NCBI RefSeq assembly: GCF_900111275.1
Contig: NZ_FOGR01000001.1
Coordinates: 744,001 to 808,000, forward strand
Source: Rhizobium sp. NFR03
Lineage (GTDB): Bacteria > Pseudomonadota > Alphaproteobacteria > Rhizobiales > Rhizobiaceae
Direction: 5' to 3'
Length of the DNA stretch: 64,000 nucleotides
Shown here: positions 36,608 through 46,109 of the stretch, in pieces
Layout: every line of letters begins with the position of its first letter
Position numbering within the stretch: position 1 is the stretch's first letter
The notes under the pieces: generated by a model
Databases searched by the model: none
Seen by the model: only the letters and a program-made list of their open reading frames with translations
What the model was told of the DNA's origin: nothing
Made by a program: the position numbers and the translations under genes

Positions 36608-37603
36608 ATGACTGTGAGATTTGGTCTCCTCGGCGCCGGCCGTATCGGCAAGGTCCATGCCAAGGCCATCAGCGGCGATGCTCACGCGCGCCTCGTCGCG
36701 GTCGCCGATGCGTTTCCGGCCGCCGCTCAGGCGATTGCCGACAGCTACGGCTGCGCTGTCCGCACCGTCGAGGCCATCGAGACGGCAGACGATATCGACG
36801 CTGTCGTTATTTGCACCCCCACAGATACCCATGCGGACCTGATCGAGCGCTTCGCTCGCGCCGGCAAAGCCATCTTCTGCGAGAAGCCGATCGACCTCGA
36901 CGTCAAACGGGTGCGCGACTGCCTGAAGACGGTCGCCGAGACGGACGGGAAACTGATGGTCGGCTTCAACCGCCGCTTCGACCCCCATTTCATGGCGGTA
37001 CGACAGGCTATCGACGATGGCCGCATCGGCGATGTCGAAATGGTCACGATCATCTCGCGCGATCCCGGCGCTCCGCCGGTCGATTACATCAAGCGCTCCG
37101 GCGGCATCTTCCGCGACATGACGATTCACGATTTCGACATGGCGCGCTTTCTCCTTGGCGAGGAACCGGTCATCGTCACGGCGCATGCCGCGGTACTGGT
37201 CGATCCCGATATCGGCACCGCCGGCGATTACGACAGCGTGTCCGTGATTCTCGAAACGGCCACCGGCAAGCAGGCGATCATCTCGAACTCCCGGCGCGCG
37301 ACCTATGGCTACGACCAGCGCATCGAGGTGCACGGCTCCAAGGGCGTCGTCTCGGCAGAAAACCAGCGCGCCGTCTCGATCGAAATCGCCAATGGCGAAG
37401 GCTATACCCGCCCGCCGCTGCATGATTTCTTCATGACCCGCTACACACAGGCCTATGCGAACGAGATCGCGAGCTTCATCTCCGCCATCGAGACCGGCAC
37501 GCCGATCACACCGTCCGGCGCAGATGGCCTGGCGGCGCTTGCCCTCGCCGAAGCCGCGCTGCGTTCGGTCAAGGAGAAGCGCCAGGTCACCGTCGAGATC
37601 TGA
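36608..37603 (+). CDS. iolG: Inositol 2-dehydrogenase
   Basis: 331 aa, Gfo/Idh/MocA family. It oxidises myo-inositol to 2-keto-myo-inositol with NAD. NAD-binding GLLGAGRIGKVHAKAI opens the protein; FCEKPIDLD holds the catalytic Lys near residue 97; RDMTIHDFDMARFLLGE near residue 170 holds the Asp and His of the active site; the length fits IolG. No other iol gene is beside it, which is common in rhizobia where iolG lies apart from iolCDEB. Confidence 0.9.
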   Translation: MTVRFGLLGAGRIGKVHAKAISGDAHARLVAVADAFPAAAQAIADSYGCAVRTVEAIETADDIDAVVICTPTDTHADLIERFARAGKAIFCEKPIDLDVKRVRDCLKTVAETDGKLMVGFNRRFDPHFMAVRQAIDDGRIGDVEMVTIISRDPGAPPVDYIKRSGGIFRDMTIHDFDMARFLLGEEPVIVTAHAAVLVDPDIGTAGDYDSVSVILETATGKQAIISNSRRATYGYDQRIEVHGSKGVVSAENQRAVSIEIANGEGYTRPPLHDFFMTRYTQAYANEIASFISAIETGTPITPSGADGLAALALAEAALRSVKEKRQVTVEI

Positions 37604-37633
37604 GCCGGAGCCGACCTTCGTCGGAGGACGACG

Positions 37634-39186
37634 TCAATAGGTCTTCGGCAGGGCGTCCAGTTCCGCAAGGAATGTCCGGGCGCTCTGCCGCGTTTCCTGC
37701 TTCTGCTCCGGGCTCATCCGTGCCCATGCGGCATAGACCGGCCCCAGCCTGTGGTTTCCCTTCAGCCTGTCCGCGTTGCGGTCGAGGAAATCCCAGTAGA
37801 GCGCGTTGAAGGGACAGGCATCCTTCCCCGTCTTCTTGCGCACGTCGTAGGCGCAGCCCTCGCAATAATCCGACATGCGGTTGATGTAGTTACCGCCGGC
37901 CGCATAAGGCTTCGAGCCGAGAAAGCCGCCATCGGCAAACTGGCTCATGCCGATGACGTTCGGCAGCTCGACCCACTCATAGGCGTCGGCATAGACTTCG
38001 AGGTACCACTGGTGAATCTCGAGCGGACGGACACCGGCCAGCATGGCGAAGTTTCCCGTGATCATCAGCCGCTGGATATGGTGCGCATAGGCATTGTCTC
38101 GCGTCTCCGTGATAACTGCCGCAGGCAGGCCATGCGCGTCTCGCCGGTCCAGTAAAAATCGGGAAGCGCACGGTCCGCCTCCAGGAAATTCATCTCGCGA
38201 TAGTCCGGCATCTTCAGCCAGTAAACGCCGCGAATATACTCACGCCACCCGATGATCTGGCGAATGAAGCCTTCCACCGCGTTCAACGGCGCGTCGCCTG
38301 CGAGGTAGGCAACCTCCGCCCGCCGACAGAGATCCAGCGGATCGAGCAGACCGGCATTGAGGTAGAAAGACAGGAGCGAATGGCTGAGCACGGGATCCCC
38401 GGACAGCATCGCGTCCTGCCGCTCGCCAAAGCGTGGCAGGTGGTCGGCCATGAACCTGTCCCGCAGCGTCTCCGCCTGCTCTCGCGTGACTGCGAAGTCG
38501 AAGCCTTCGAGCCGCCCGAAATGCGCGCCGAACCGCCGCCCGACAAGTTCCAGCACCTCCGCCGTGATGGCATCCGGCTCGAATCCTTTGCGAGGCTGCG
38601 AGAACAGGTCGAGCGTCGCGGGCTTCCGATTATCGGCGTCGAAGTTCCAGCGTCCGCCGGCAGGCTTGTCGCCCTCCATCAGCAGCCCGGTCTTGAGCCG
38701 CATATCACGATAAAACGTCTCCATCCGCAGCTGCCGACGGCCGCCCGCGAAGGCTTCGAATTCGCACCGCGAACAGAGAAATCTCCCATCGTCGCGGATT
38801 TCGACGGGAACGTTGAACGCCCGCTGCCAGCCGTCCATCATCTCTCGCACGCGGAATTCGCCCGGTTCCGTAACAATAACCCGATCCGGCCGCAGCTCCG
38901 ATACGGCACGGCCGACCTCCGCTCCGAACGAGCCGCTATTCCCCTCGTCTTCCAGACGGACATAACGCACCGTCCGGCCGCTCGCGCGGAGTTCCCCGGC
39001 AAAGTGCCGCATGGCAGAGAAGAGAAATGCAATCTTCTTCGGATGATGCCGCACATATTGCGCCTCTTCCATAACCTCGCACATCAGCACCACATCATCT
39101 GTCGATGCGTCAACGAGGCTGGACATATCGGGCGACAGCTGATCGCCGAGAATGAGGATCAGGTTGCGAACGTTGGCACCGCTCAT
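37634..39186 (-). pseudogene. FeS-BCP cryptochrome/photolyase, frameshifted
   Basis: The gene encodes a bacterial (6-4) photolyase/cryptochrome of the PhrB type. ATG 39186 opens SGANVRNLILILGDQLSPDM. The frame breaks near 38116: on the minus strand GGCAGTTATC should read with one more G, which would join MACLRQ to VITETRDNAYAHHIQRLMIT. The repaired protein is 517 aa, the family length. The four Cys of the 4Fe-4S cluster are all encoded: one in MACLRQ, and three in CEGC...DACPFN. As it stands, the protein ends after residue 373 and lacks cluster and FAD parts. Confidence 0.85.
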
Positions 39187-39235
39187 GGCATACGTCCTTC
39201 CCTACCGGCCGCCTGCCTCCCCTTGAAAACGGACA

Positions 39236-39934
39236 TCACCATGCGATCTCCGTCCCGTCATAGGCGAAAAACTGCCCGGTTTGCGCAGGCGAGATCCTAT
39301 CGATGACAGAGAGAAGTGCAGCCGCCGCTGCCGCAGGCGTGACCTTATGCGCATGCCGCCCATGCGTGGCCGTCAGCCCGGTTTCCACCGTCCCTGGATG
39401 CAAGGCGACGACGACACTTTGAGGGCAGGTGCGCGCGATTTCGATAGATGCCGTCCGGACGATCTGGTTCAGCGCCGCCTTTGCCGAGCGATACGACATC
39501 CACCCGCCGAGCCGGTTGTCGCCGATGGACCCGACCCGCGCCGACAGCGTCGCGAACACGCAGCGCCGGTCCCGCGGCAGGAGAGGCGCGAAATGCTTGA
39601 TCAGCAGTGCAGGTCCGATCGCGTTGACCGCAAACTGTCGCGCCATAAGCTGGGGATCGATCGCCCGGATCGTCTTCTCCGGTCCATGCCCGTCGATCTC
39701 CAGCGCTCCCGTCGCATCGAAAACGAGGTCCACGGATCCCAGCTTCTCCGCAACGCGAAGAGCTGCAGCTCTCACAGACCCCTCCTCCGTCACATCCATC
39801 CCGTCATTCCGCCGCGATAACGCCACGACATGACCACACCTCGGATCATTCTCAAGCGCTGCAAGAACCGCAGCCCCGATCCCGCCGCTCGCACCCAGAA
39901 CCACCGCCTGATATCCTTGCCGAAACCCCGACAT
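39236..39934 (-). CDS. Short-chain dehydrogenase/reductase
   Basis: 232 aa. Rossmann motif LGASGGIGAAVLAAL near residue 13, NAIGPALLIKHFAP with the structural Asn near residue 105 and the catalytic YRSAKAALN near residue 147 with Ser in ATLSARVGSIG. This resembles the CsgA/YciK-like SDR subgroup often placed next to FeS-BCP photolyase genes. Substrate unknown. It is on the same strand as, and 49 bp upstream of, the photolyase gene. Confidence 0.85.
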   Translation of the reverse strand: MSGFRQGYQAVVLGASGGIGAAVLAALENDPRCGHVVALSRRNDGMDVTEEGSVRAAALRVAEKLGSVDLVFDATGALEIDGHGPEKTIRAIDPQLMARQFAVNAIGPALLIKHFAPLLPRDRRCVFATLSARVGSIGDNRLGGWMSYRSAKAALNQIVRTASIEIARTCPQSVVVALHPGTVETGLTATHGRHAHKVTPAAAAAALLSVIDRISPAQTGQFFAYDGTEIAW

Positions 39935-40146
39935 CCCATCCTCCCGACCACACCCGGCCCGCCGGGCCTGTCAGCACATCCACCACAAAGATCTCACACC
40001 ATCTACGCCCCGCTCCCCCAAGCGGATCTCCCCCACCACATCCCCAAGGCCCCCGCTCTGATTTTCCACCAATCCCCGTCTTCCCCATTGATGCCAACCC
40101 AAACCTAAGCTATGAACCCATCATCCGCCCGGCAAAGCCGGTCGCT

Positions 40147-40223
40147 GCACCCGTAGCTCAGCTGGATAGAGTGTTGGATTCCGATTCCAAAGGTCACAGG
40201 TTCGAATCCTGTCGGGTGCGCCA
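40147..40223 (+). tRNA. tRNA-Arg (anticodon CCG)
   Basis: 77 nt with CCA encoded. Acceptor arms GCACCCG (40147-40153) and CGGGTGC (40213-40219) pair fully; the D arm contains AGCTCAGCTGGATAGAGT, the anticodon stem-loop is TTGGA-TTCCGAT-TCCAA with anticodon CCG, and the T arm has the GGTTCGAATCC box. It decodes CGG. Confidence 0.95.
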
Positions 40224-40352
40224 TTACTCATTGTTTTTATTGATATTTCCGCTTCCGCTGGTGAGGCCACCTAGGTTTGCACCTGAGGGCCTAGGTCTTG
40301 TCGTTTCTCAGTCGCAGGAATGAGCCTGTCTGTCTTAAATGTCTGACGATTT

Positions 40353-40533
40353 GACGAACGCCCGGTCCATGCGCTCGAACAGGAGAAGGCCAAAGGCAAG
40401 GCGGGCCGGATTGCGGAGACCTTGGTCCGCCTCGATCTGCTCATCCTGAACGAGTTGGGATACCTGCCTGTTGATTTCCACTAAGAGGTGACCCGGCACA
40501 GCCTGATAGGGGGTCAGCTCTCAGTGGAAATCA
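40353..40533 (+). mobile_element. IS21-family remnant: istB fragment plus terminal repeats
   Basis: Codons 40353-40484 read an internal slice of IstB, the IS21 ATPase: HALEQEKAKGKAGRIAETLV followed by the Walker B-like RLDLLILNELGYLP. The frame then stops within an inverted repeat: 40472-40494 and 40511-40533 are 23-bp arms with 21 matches (TGATTTCCACT...TGACCC type), like the transposase-binding end repeats of IS21 elements. So istB is joined to an IS end by an internal deletion. It lies 130 bp after tRNA-Arg. The stretch 40534-40721 shows nothing further I can identify. Confidence 0.7.
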
Positions 40534-40721
40534 GCGATGTGCGGACAGATGGCCTGGTCACGAAACACCTATGCTGGACGGACGCGCATCCACCGCCTGT
40601 CATGGCCAGAGAAGCGCAACGGTACCGACCCACATCGCGGTATTCGCGGCAGTATGTTTTTCCACCCTTAAGTTTACGCAACTCAGAACTACCTAATATA
40701 GCCAGTAAGGACTCGTTTTCG

Positions 40722-41516
40722 TCAGGATGATGCTTTGAACCATTGGAGACAACCGGCGAGGAAGCTGGAATTGGTGATCAACAGGGCACCGTGTTTATAG
40801 AATGCCGAGCCATTACTACCTCCGGGAAGCTCAACTGCCCAGAGCTGCTGCGACGCATCGGTCCAGACCAGCCTGCCATCGGCAGCCTCAAGGCCTGCAT
40901 AGGCCTGCATCGGCGACGTATCCGGCCGGAACACGACCATGACGATCGATGACGGCGATGCGGGAACCGCTGCCACCCCGCCCGAGATGAGGCAGAGAAC
41001 CATGAGACCGGGAGGCACCCACCTTGCACGTCCCGCACTCCCCGACCGCAGGAGCACGAGCCCGGCGATGAGCGGCACGATCCCGAAAATGGCCAGCCAC
41101 GCAAGATCCCACGCCAGCGGGCTCTCCACGTCCATGCGAATGCGGTGAAGACCGAGCAGCCAGTGCGACAGCACAGCATCGATGACATGCCAGCTACCAA
41201 AGCCGATGAGAGCATGCGCCACCAGATATCGATCCGCACCTGCCACGGAGAAAACGCGTCGCATCTTCCAGAGCAGGCACAGGCCCACCGCCGTGATGAC
41301 ATACATCAGCAAATGAAAAAGGCCGTCCGCCAGCACGAGGAGCCGCAAATCCTGCTGTATGGCGTCGATACCGCTCAGAAGATGATGCCACTGGAGGATC
41401 TGGTGCAGAAGAATGCCATCGAAAAAGCCGCCGAGTCCGAGACCCAGCGCCGCTCCCGCCAGTGTGAGTGCAAGGGGAAAACGCCGCTGTGCCGGCCGGG
41501 TCTTGATGCGGGTCAT
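40722..41516 (-). CDS. DUF2243 membrane protein
   Basis: 264 aa with about six membrane helices. GGFFDGILLHQILQWHHLLS near residue 30 is the DUF2243 hallmark, followed by LADGLFHLLMYVITAVGL and a HWLLGLHRIRMD loop with conserved His residues. The His-rich helices suggest metal or haem binding, but no function is established. After about residue 190 an extra-membrane, beta-rich tail begins that is not part of the usual DUF2243 domain. Confidence 0.8.
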   Translation of the reverse strand: MTRIKTRPAQRRFPLALTLAGAALGLGLGGFFDGILLHQILQWHHLLSGIDAIQQDLRLLVLADGLFHLLMYVITAVGLCLLWKMRRVFSVAGADRYLVAHALIGFGSWHVIDAVLSHWLLGLHRIRMDVESPLAWDLAWLAIFGIVPLIAGLVLLRSGSAGRARWVPPGLMVLCLISGGVAAVPASPSSIVMVVFRPDTSPMQAYAGLEAADGRLVWTDASQQLWAVELPGGSNGSAFYKHGALLITNSSFLAGCLQWFKASS

Positions 41517-41627
41517 GTCACTCCTCCTGCGCCCTCACCACTTCTCGATGCAGACGAACACTGCGAACCACGCAGAAGAGCAGTGGTTCCAGGGAGGGGT
41601 GTGCCACCCCAAGATGATTGCCGGCAA

Positions 41628-41963
41628 TTACGTTCTACGATCCGATACGCGCGCCGCGGCTTCCGGCTGTTTGCCGACGCCCGTGGCGCGGACAGTGGCG
41701 AGGTAGATCAGCGCGCCGACAAGTGTCAGCGGCCAGAATGCGTAAGCAATGATGGTCAATGGCCAGCTTGCATTACGAAAGTCTCCGCTTTCATAAAAGA
41801 GTATTCCGAGGAGCGTGAAGATGATGAGACAACCGAACCACATCCATGCCATCAGCACAAAAGAGACGTAGAGAAGCGCCCAAAGAGCCAGCGATATCAT
41901 GACGGCGACAAGAAGCGCTGTCAGCCGCAGCGTGGGTCGAAACCTGTATTGACGATGCCTCAT
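41628..41963 (-). CDS. Hypothetical membrane protein
   Basis: 111 aa with three hydrophobic segments (residues ~12-32, 36-56, 68-90) and a basic N-terminus (MRHRQYRFRPTLRL). No family is recognised. The composition and reading frame are plausible for a real gene in the region between DUF2243 and acuI. Downstream (41964-42267, 304 bp) I see no gene with support. Confidence 0.5.
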   Translation of the reverse strand: MRHRQYRFRPTLRLTALLVAVMISLALWALLYVSFVLMAWMWFGCLIIFTLLGILFYESGDFRNASWPLTIIAYAFWPLTLVGALIYLATVRATGVGKQPEAAARVSDRRT

Positions 41964-42267
41964 GCCTTCAGACCTCTGGCCGCACGGACAAATCCGGTAC
42001 GTGAATTTAAGTCGCGACCATCAAATCGCATGGTGTTGGCTGCAAAACAAGGACCATCTAAGTTAGCTACCATTTACCTTAACGAGGGAAACGATAGCGA
42101 ACACCGCCGTTGCTCCTCGGCCGCTTGTTCTTTAGGCAGCCCGGCAAAAAGCACATCCCCGCATGTCGATAATTCTGCTTGGTAATGGCATTCGACGGTT
42201 TATGCTTGCGTCCTTGCGCAACCTCCTATTATTTAAGTCAGCGTTAACGCACATACCGGGAGCACTT

Positions 42268-42444
42268 ATGCCACCTTGGGTTTTTTCCTGCGAGTTCTCC
42301 TTGCTTGGCTGGGCCGCACGTCGTCCGGACGAGGTTTCCCGGTTCGCTCCTACCCTGCGCATCATGGCGCTTGCCTTCGCCGTCCTCCTGTCGCTGGCTG
42401 CGTGGGCCCTCATCATAGCCTTCATCGTCTGGCTCATTCCCTGA
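42268..42444 (+). CDS. Small membrane protein, 58 aa
   Basis: Starts at ATG 42268 with GGGAG upstream; a longer frame from 42163 is less likely. The peptide is MPPWVFSCEFSLLGWAARRP, a polar segment, and one long C-terminal hydrophobic helix ending IIAFIVWLIP. No family recognised. It precedes acuI by 119 bp on the same strand. Confidence 0.4.
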   Translation: MPPWVFSCEFSLLGWAARRPDEVSRFAPTLRIMALAFAVLLSLAAWALIIAFIVWLIP

Positions 42445-42563
42445 GCATCGGAGGCGGGTTCGACCTGCAGGTGACCGCGACCAAAGCCGCATTGGCATGC
42501 GTGCTCGCAACATGGCATGACGTAGAGGCGCGGCTTGGATCGCCGCGGCACCGGGAGAGTGAC

Positions 42564-43559
42564 ATGACCGAGACATTCAGAGCCATGATGATCGACACCG
42601 TCGATGGTCGCCCGCAAGCAGCCTTCCGCGAGATCTCGATGGCCGACCTGCCGGATCATGACGTGCTGATCGAGATTGCCTACTCCACGCTGAACTACAA
42701 GGACGGCCTGGCGATCTCCGGAAAGGGCCGCATTGCGCGCAGAACGCCGATGGTGGCCGGCGTCGATCTCGCGGGCACGGTCGTCTCCTCCCGGTCACCG
42801 GAATGGAACTCCGGCGACCGGGTTGTCCTGAACGGATGGGGCCTTTCAGAAACGGAATGGGGCGCCTTCACCCGCTTCCAGCGCGTCAAGCCTGAATGGC
42901 TGATCCCCCTCCCCGCCGCTTTCTCGATGCAGCAGGCCATGGCCATCGGAACAGCCGGCTACACCGCCGCTCTCTGCGTCGATGCGCTGGAGACGTGGGG
43001 TACGATCACGCCCGGCGAGGGCGAGATACTGGTCACCGGTGCGGCAGGAGGTGTCGGCTCAGTGGCCATTTCGCTCCTCGCTGCACGGGGATATCGTGTC
43101 ATCGCATCGACCGGCCGTCCGGATACGGAAGAATACCTGACGTCTCTGGGCGCAATCGGGATCATCGATCGCGCGACGCTGGCCGAAAAGGGCGGCCCCC
43201 TCCAGAAGGAACACTGGACCGGCGGGATCGACTCTGTAGGCTCCACGACCCTCGCCAATGCCCTTGCCCAGACGGTGCGCGGCGGAGCGATCGCCGCCTG
43301 CGGTCTTGCCGGCGGTGCGGATCTGCCGGGCACTGTCATGCCTCATATTCTGCGCGCGGTCACCTTGATCGGCGTCGATTCAGTCTACGCAACCCGCACC
43401 CAGCGCCTCGCCGCCTGGGAGCGTCTGTCCCGAGACCTCGACCCGGCACATCTCGATAGCATGACGACGGTCGCCCCCATGTCCGACCTGCCTGAACTTG
43501 CCGAGACCATCGTCGCAGGTCGAATTCGCGGCCGCGTGGTCATCGACGTGAACGCCTGA
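42564..43559 (+). CDS. acuI: Acrylyl-CoA reductase-type (AcuI/YhdH) oxidoreductase
   Basis: 331 aa from ATG 42564 (GGGAGAG upstream). A medium-chain dehydrogenase/reductase without zinc ligands: STLNYKDGLAISGKGRI, MVAGVDLAGTVVSS and NADPH-binding VTGAAGGVGSVAISLLA near residue 155, then the family tail FRIRGRVVIDV-like. AcuI reduces acryloyl-CoA to propionyl-CoA with NADPH, removing a toxic electrophile; YhdH relatives are annotated only as quinone oxidoreductases. No other acrylate or DMSP gene is nearby, so the substrate is not proved. Confidence 0.8.
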   Translation: MTETFRAMMIDTVDGRPQAAFREISMADLPDHDVLIEIAYSTLNYKDGLAISGKGRIARRTPMVAGVDLAGTVVSSRSPEWNSGDRVVLNGWGLSETEWGAFTRFQRVKPEWLIPLPAAFSMQQAMAIGTAGYTAALCVDALETWGTITPGEGEILVTGAAGGVGSVAISLLAARGYRVIASTGRPDTEEYLTSLGAIGIIDRATLAEKGGPLQKEHWTGGIDSVGSTTLANALAQTVRGGAIAACGLAGGADLPGTVMPHILRAVTLIGVDSVYATRTQRLAAWERLSRDLDPAHLDSMTTVAPMSDLPELAETIVAGRIRGRVVIDVNA

Positions 43560-43584
43560 AAGGCTTCCCGACCCTCCGGGCATA

Positions 43585-44376
43585 TCACGCTTCGGCAGCC
43601 GTACCGATCAGAGTCGCCTCCTCTTCCTTCAACGCAACGCCGCTCAGGGCCCGACGCAGGGACTCCGTAACGAGCCACATGGCCTTGCGGGCGGCAAGCG
43701 GCGGAATGAGGCCACCCTCGCGAATGTTGGAGATGCAGTTTCGCTCCGCATCCGAGCGCCCGGTTACCGGTCCATGCGTGAGGTAGACGCCAAGGCTGTC
43801 GGCGGAGGATAAACCCGGCCGCTCGCCGATCAGCACCAGCACCAGCCGCGCCTGCAAGAGCGCGCCGATCTCGTCACCGACGGCCACGCGTGCGTTGTGG
43901 ACGAAGGTGACGGGCCCGACCGAAAGCCCGGCACCGCGCAGGAGCGGCACGAGCGCGGCCAGAAAAGGCACGGCATTCACATGGACCGCCGTCGCCGAAA
44001 GACCGTCGGCAACGACGATGCCGATATCGACGCCCTCGCCCCGGATCGCTGCCAGACGCTCGCGGTCGTCGTCGGCAAGCCGGCGTCCGAGATCGGGTCT
44101 CCGAAGATAGGTCATCCGATCCGGTGCCGCACTGCGGGCCGAGAAGCTTCCAAGGCCGATTGCCTGCAGCTCCCTCGCCAGGGTCTCCGCGTCGAAATCC
44201 GCATGCACCGCATCGCGGGCGCGGGCATGCGCATAGGCAAACTTCAGAACCTCCGTCGTCGGCATGGACGCGCCGACGCGACCGAGACCGACGCGGGCAT
44301 TCGTCAGCGCCGTCAGCGCCGTATTCCTGTTGTCCGTCAGCGGGGCGCCATCGGCCGATGAAAGATCCTTTGCCAT
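43585..44376 (-). CDS. eutC: Ethanolamine ammonia-lyase small subunit
   Basis: 263 aa from ATG 44376, one base after the eutB stop. EutC binds adenosylcobalamin with EutB. Characteristic stretches are TNARVGLGRVGASMPTTEVL, FAYAHARARDAVH, IVVADGLSATAVHVNA near residue 135 and IGERPGLSSADSLGVYLTHGP near residue 195 and NCISNIREGGL. Both subunits convert ethanolamine to acetaldehyde and ammonia. Confidence 0.95.
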   Translation of the reverse strand: MAKDLSSADGAPLTDNRNTALTALTNARVGLGRVGASMPTTEVLKFAYAHARARDAVHADFDAETLARELQAIGLGSFSARSAAPDRMTYLRRPDLGRRLADDDRERLAAIRGEGVDIGIVVADGLSATAVHVNAVPFLAALVPLLRGAGLSVGPVTFVHNARVAVGDEIGALLQARLVLVLIGERPGLSSADSLGVYLTHGPVTGRSDAERNCISNIREGGLIPPLAARKAMWLVTESLRRALSGVALKEEEATLIGTAAEA

Positions 44377-44377
44377 G

Positions 44378-45760
44378 TCAGGAGGCCTCCAGAATGGTGA
44401 GCAAGGGGTGGTTGAACCCATGATGGGTCAGCTGGCCTGCGGTGTCCGTCAATCCCATACGCTGAAGCCACGTCTCGAACTCCGGCGCCCGCTTGAGGCC
44501 GAGAACCTCGCGGATGTAGAGCTGGTCGTGGAACGAGGTCGACTGATAGTTCAGCATGATGTCGTCCGCACCGGGAACGCCGATGACGAAGCTGACGCCG
44601 GCAGCTCCCAGAAGCGTGAGCAGCACGTCCATATCGTCCTGGTCGGCTTCGGCATGGTTGGTATAGCAGATGTCGCAGCCCATCGGCACGCCGAGCAGCT
44701 TGCCGCAGAAGTGATCCTCCAGCCCCGCCCGCACGATCTGCTTGCCATCCGCCAGATATTCCGGGCCGATGAAGCCGACGACCGTGTTGACGATCAGAGG
44801 GTCGAACGCGCGGCAGACGGCGTAGGCGCGGGCTTCGCAGGTCTGCTGATCGACGCCGTGATGGCCACCGGCGGAGAGCGCTGATCCCTGGCCCGTCTCG
44901 AAATACATCACGTTCTCGCCGACGGTCCCGCGTTTGAGCGAAAGCGCCGCGTCGCGCCCTTCCCTGAGCACGTCGAGCGTCACGCCGAACGACTGGTTGG
45001 TCTTCTGCGTGCCAGCCACGGACTGAAACACGAGATCGACCGGGACCCCCTGCTCGATCATCGCGATCGAGGAGGTCACATGCGTGAGAATGCAGGTCTG
45101 CGTGGGAATGTCGTAGCGATGAACGATCTCGTCCAGCATGTGGTTGAGGTCGCTCAGAACCGCAATGTTGTCGGAAGCCGGATTGATGCCGATCACCGCA
45201 TCGCCGCAACCATAAAGCAGCCCATCGACGATGCTCGCTGCAATGCCGCGCTTGTCGTCATAGGGATGGTTCGGTTGCAATCGCACTGCCATGGTGCCGG
45301 GCAAGCCGATGGTGTTGCGAAAGCGTGTGACCACGCGACATTTCCGGGCGACCAGAATGAGATCCTGATTGCGCATCAGTTTCGATACGGCTGCGACCAT
45401 TTCGGGCGTCAGCCCGCCGGCAAGAGCGGAGAGAACGGCGGAGCTTGCCGCCGGCGTCAGCAACCAGTCCCGGAACTGCCCGACGGTCATGTGAGCAACG
45501 GGACGGAACGCGGTTGCGTCATGGCCGTCCATGATCAGGCGGGTGACATCATCGGCTTCGTAGGGAATGAGCGCCTCGGTGAGGAACTGCTTCAGAGGAA
45601 CGTCGGCAAGACACATGCGAGCCGCAACGCTTTCTTCCGCACTCGAAGCTGCAACCCCCGCCAGCACATCGCCAGAGCGCAACGGCGTGGCTTTTGCCAT
45701 CAACTGCTTCAGATCGGCAAAGGCCCAAAGAGTTCCCCCGGCAATGATGCGATAGGTCAC
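44378..45760 (-). CDS. eutB: Ethanolamine ammonia-lyase large subunit
   Basis: 460 aa from GTG 45760 (CGGAGA upstream), the family length; the ORF further upstream has no similarity. TIM-barrel catalytic subunit with YGCGDAVIGINPASDN near residue 190, QSVAGTQKTNQSFGVTLDVL near residue 248, FETGQGSALSAGGHHGVDQQ near residue 285 and MGCDICYTNHAEADQDDMD near residue 360. No eutA reactivase, microcompartment or acetaldehyde dehydrogenase gene is in the window, so it is the simple EutBC type used for nitrogen gain. Confidence 0.95.
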   Translation of the reverse strand: MTYRIIAGGTLWAFADLKQLMAKATPLRSGDVLAGVAASSAEESVAARMCLADVPLKQFLTEALIPYEADDVTRLIMDGHDATAFRPVAHMTVGQFRDWLLTPAASSAVLSALAGGLTPEMVAAVSKLMRNQDLILVARKCRVVTRFRNTIGLPGTMAVRLQPNHPYDDKRGIAASIVDGLLYGCGDAVIGINPASDNIAVLSDLNHMLDEIVHRYDIPTQTCILTHVTSSIAMIEQGVPVDLVFQSVAGTQKTNQSFGVTLDVLREGRDAALSLKRGTVGENVMYFETGQGSALSAGGHHGVDQQTCEARAYAVCRAFDPLIVNTVVGFIGPEYLADGKQIVRAGLEDHFCGKLLGVPMGCDICYTNHAEADQDDMDVLLTLLGAAGVSFVIGVPGADDIMLNYQSTSFHDQLYIREVLGLKRAPEFETWLQRMGLTDTAGQLTHHGFNHPLLTILEAS

Positions 45761-46109
45761 GCTTCGTCTCCGTTTCTTGCATCCGGCCGACGATCCCCAA
45801 GCACTGATGCGGGCAACACGGATACGGCCGTTCGATTGAGGACCGTCTGATACAAACATGCCCTGCAGAGCACCGCAAGGCAGAAATCGCCGCAGCGCAC
45901 AATGCTTGCCGCACCGCAAGAGAAATCCCCTCTTTTCTTCAATGCGTTAGGCGCGGCGGACCATTGGTCCGGTCCCAACCAAGCTCGCCCTGCCATCGGA
46001 AAGCCTTGATATTCTTTGACAACCGGTGCAGGTGAGCTTTAAGACGCCTCATCGTGCAGGCGTCTACAGCGCATATCTCGCATTTAAGATTTTCATTTCG
46101 AGGATATTC
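45761..46109. other. Intergenic region between eutBC and the glycosyltransferase gene
   Basis: These 349 bp separate two divergent transcription units. No gene is supported. Apart from the sigma-70-like promoter listed at 46016, I see no riboswitch-like cobalamin box ahead of eutB, although the enzyme needs B12. Confidence 0.4.
46016..46044 (+). promoter_or_regulatory. Candidate promoter of the glycosyltransferase gene
   Basis: TTGACA at 46016-46021 is a perfect -35; 17 bp later TTAAGA (46039-46044) is a fair -10. It is 66 bp ahead of the ATG at 46110, giving a short leader. No other strong promoter is seen between eutB and this gene. Confidence 0.45.

Noticed and set aside
35969-37423. Minus-strand frame of 484 codons
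   Set aside because: Only its last 95 codons look like a real protein; the rest mirrors iolG on the other strand.
40488-40730. 80-codon frame after the IS21 remnant
   Set aside because: It starts inside the IS terminal repeat and has no family similarity; likely non-coding.
45761-46109. Cobalamin riboswitch ahead of eutB
   Set aside because: No B12-box-like conserved core could be recognised in the leader region.
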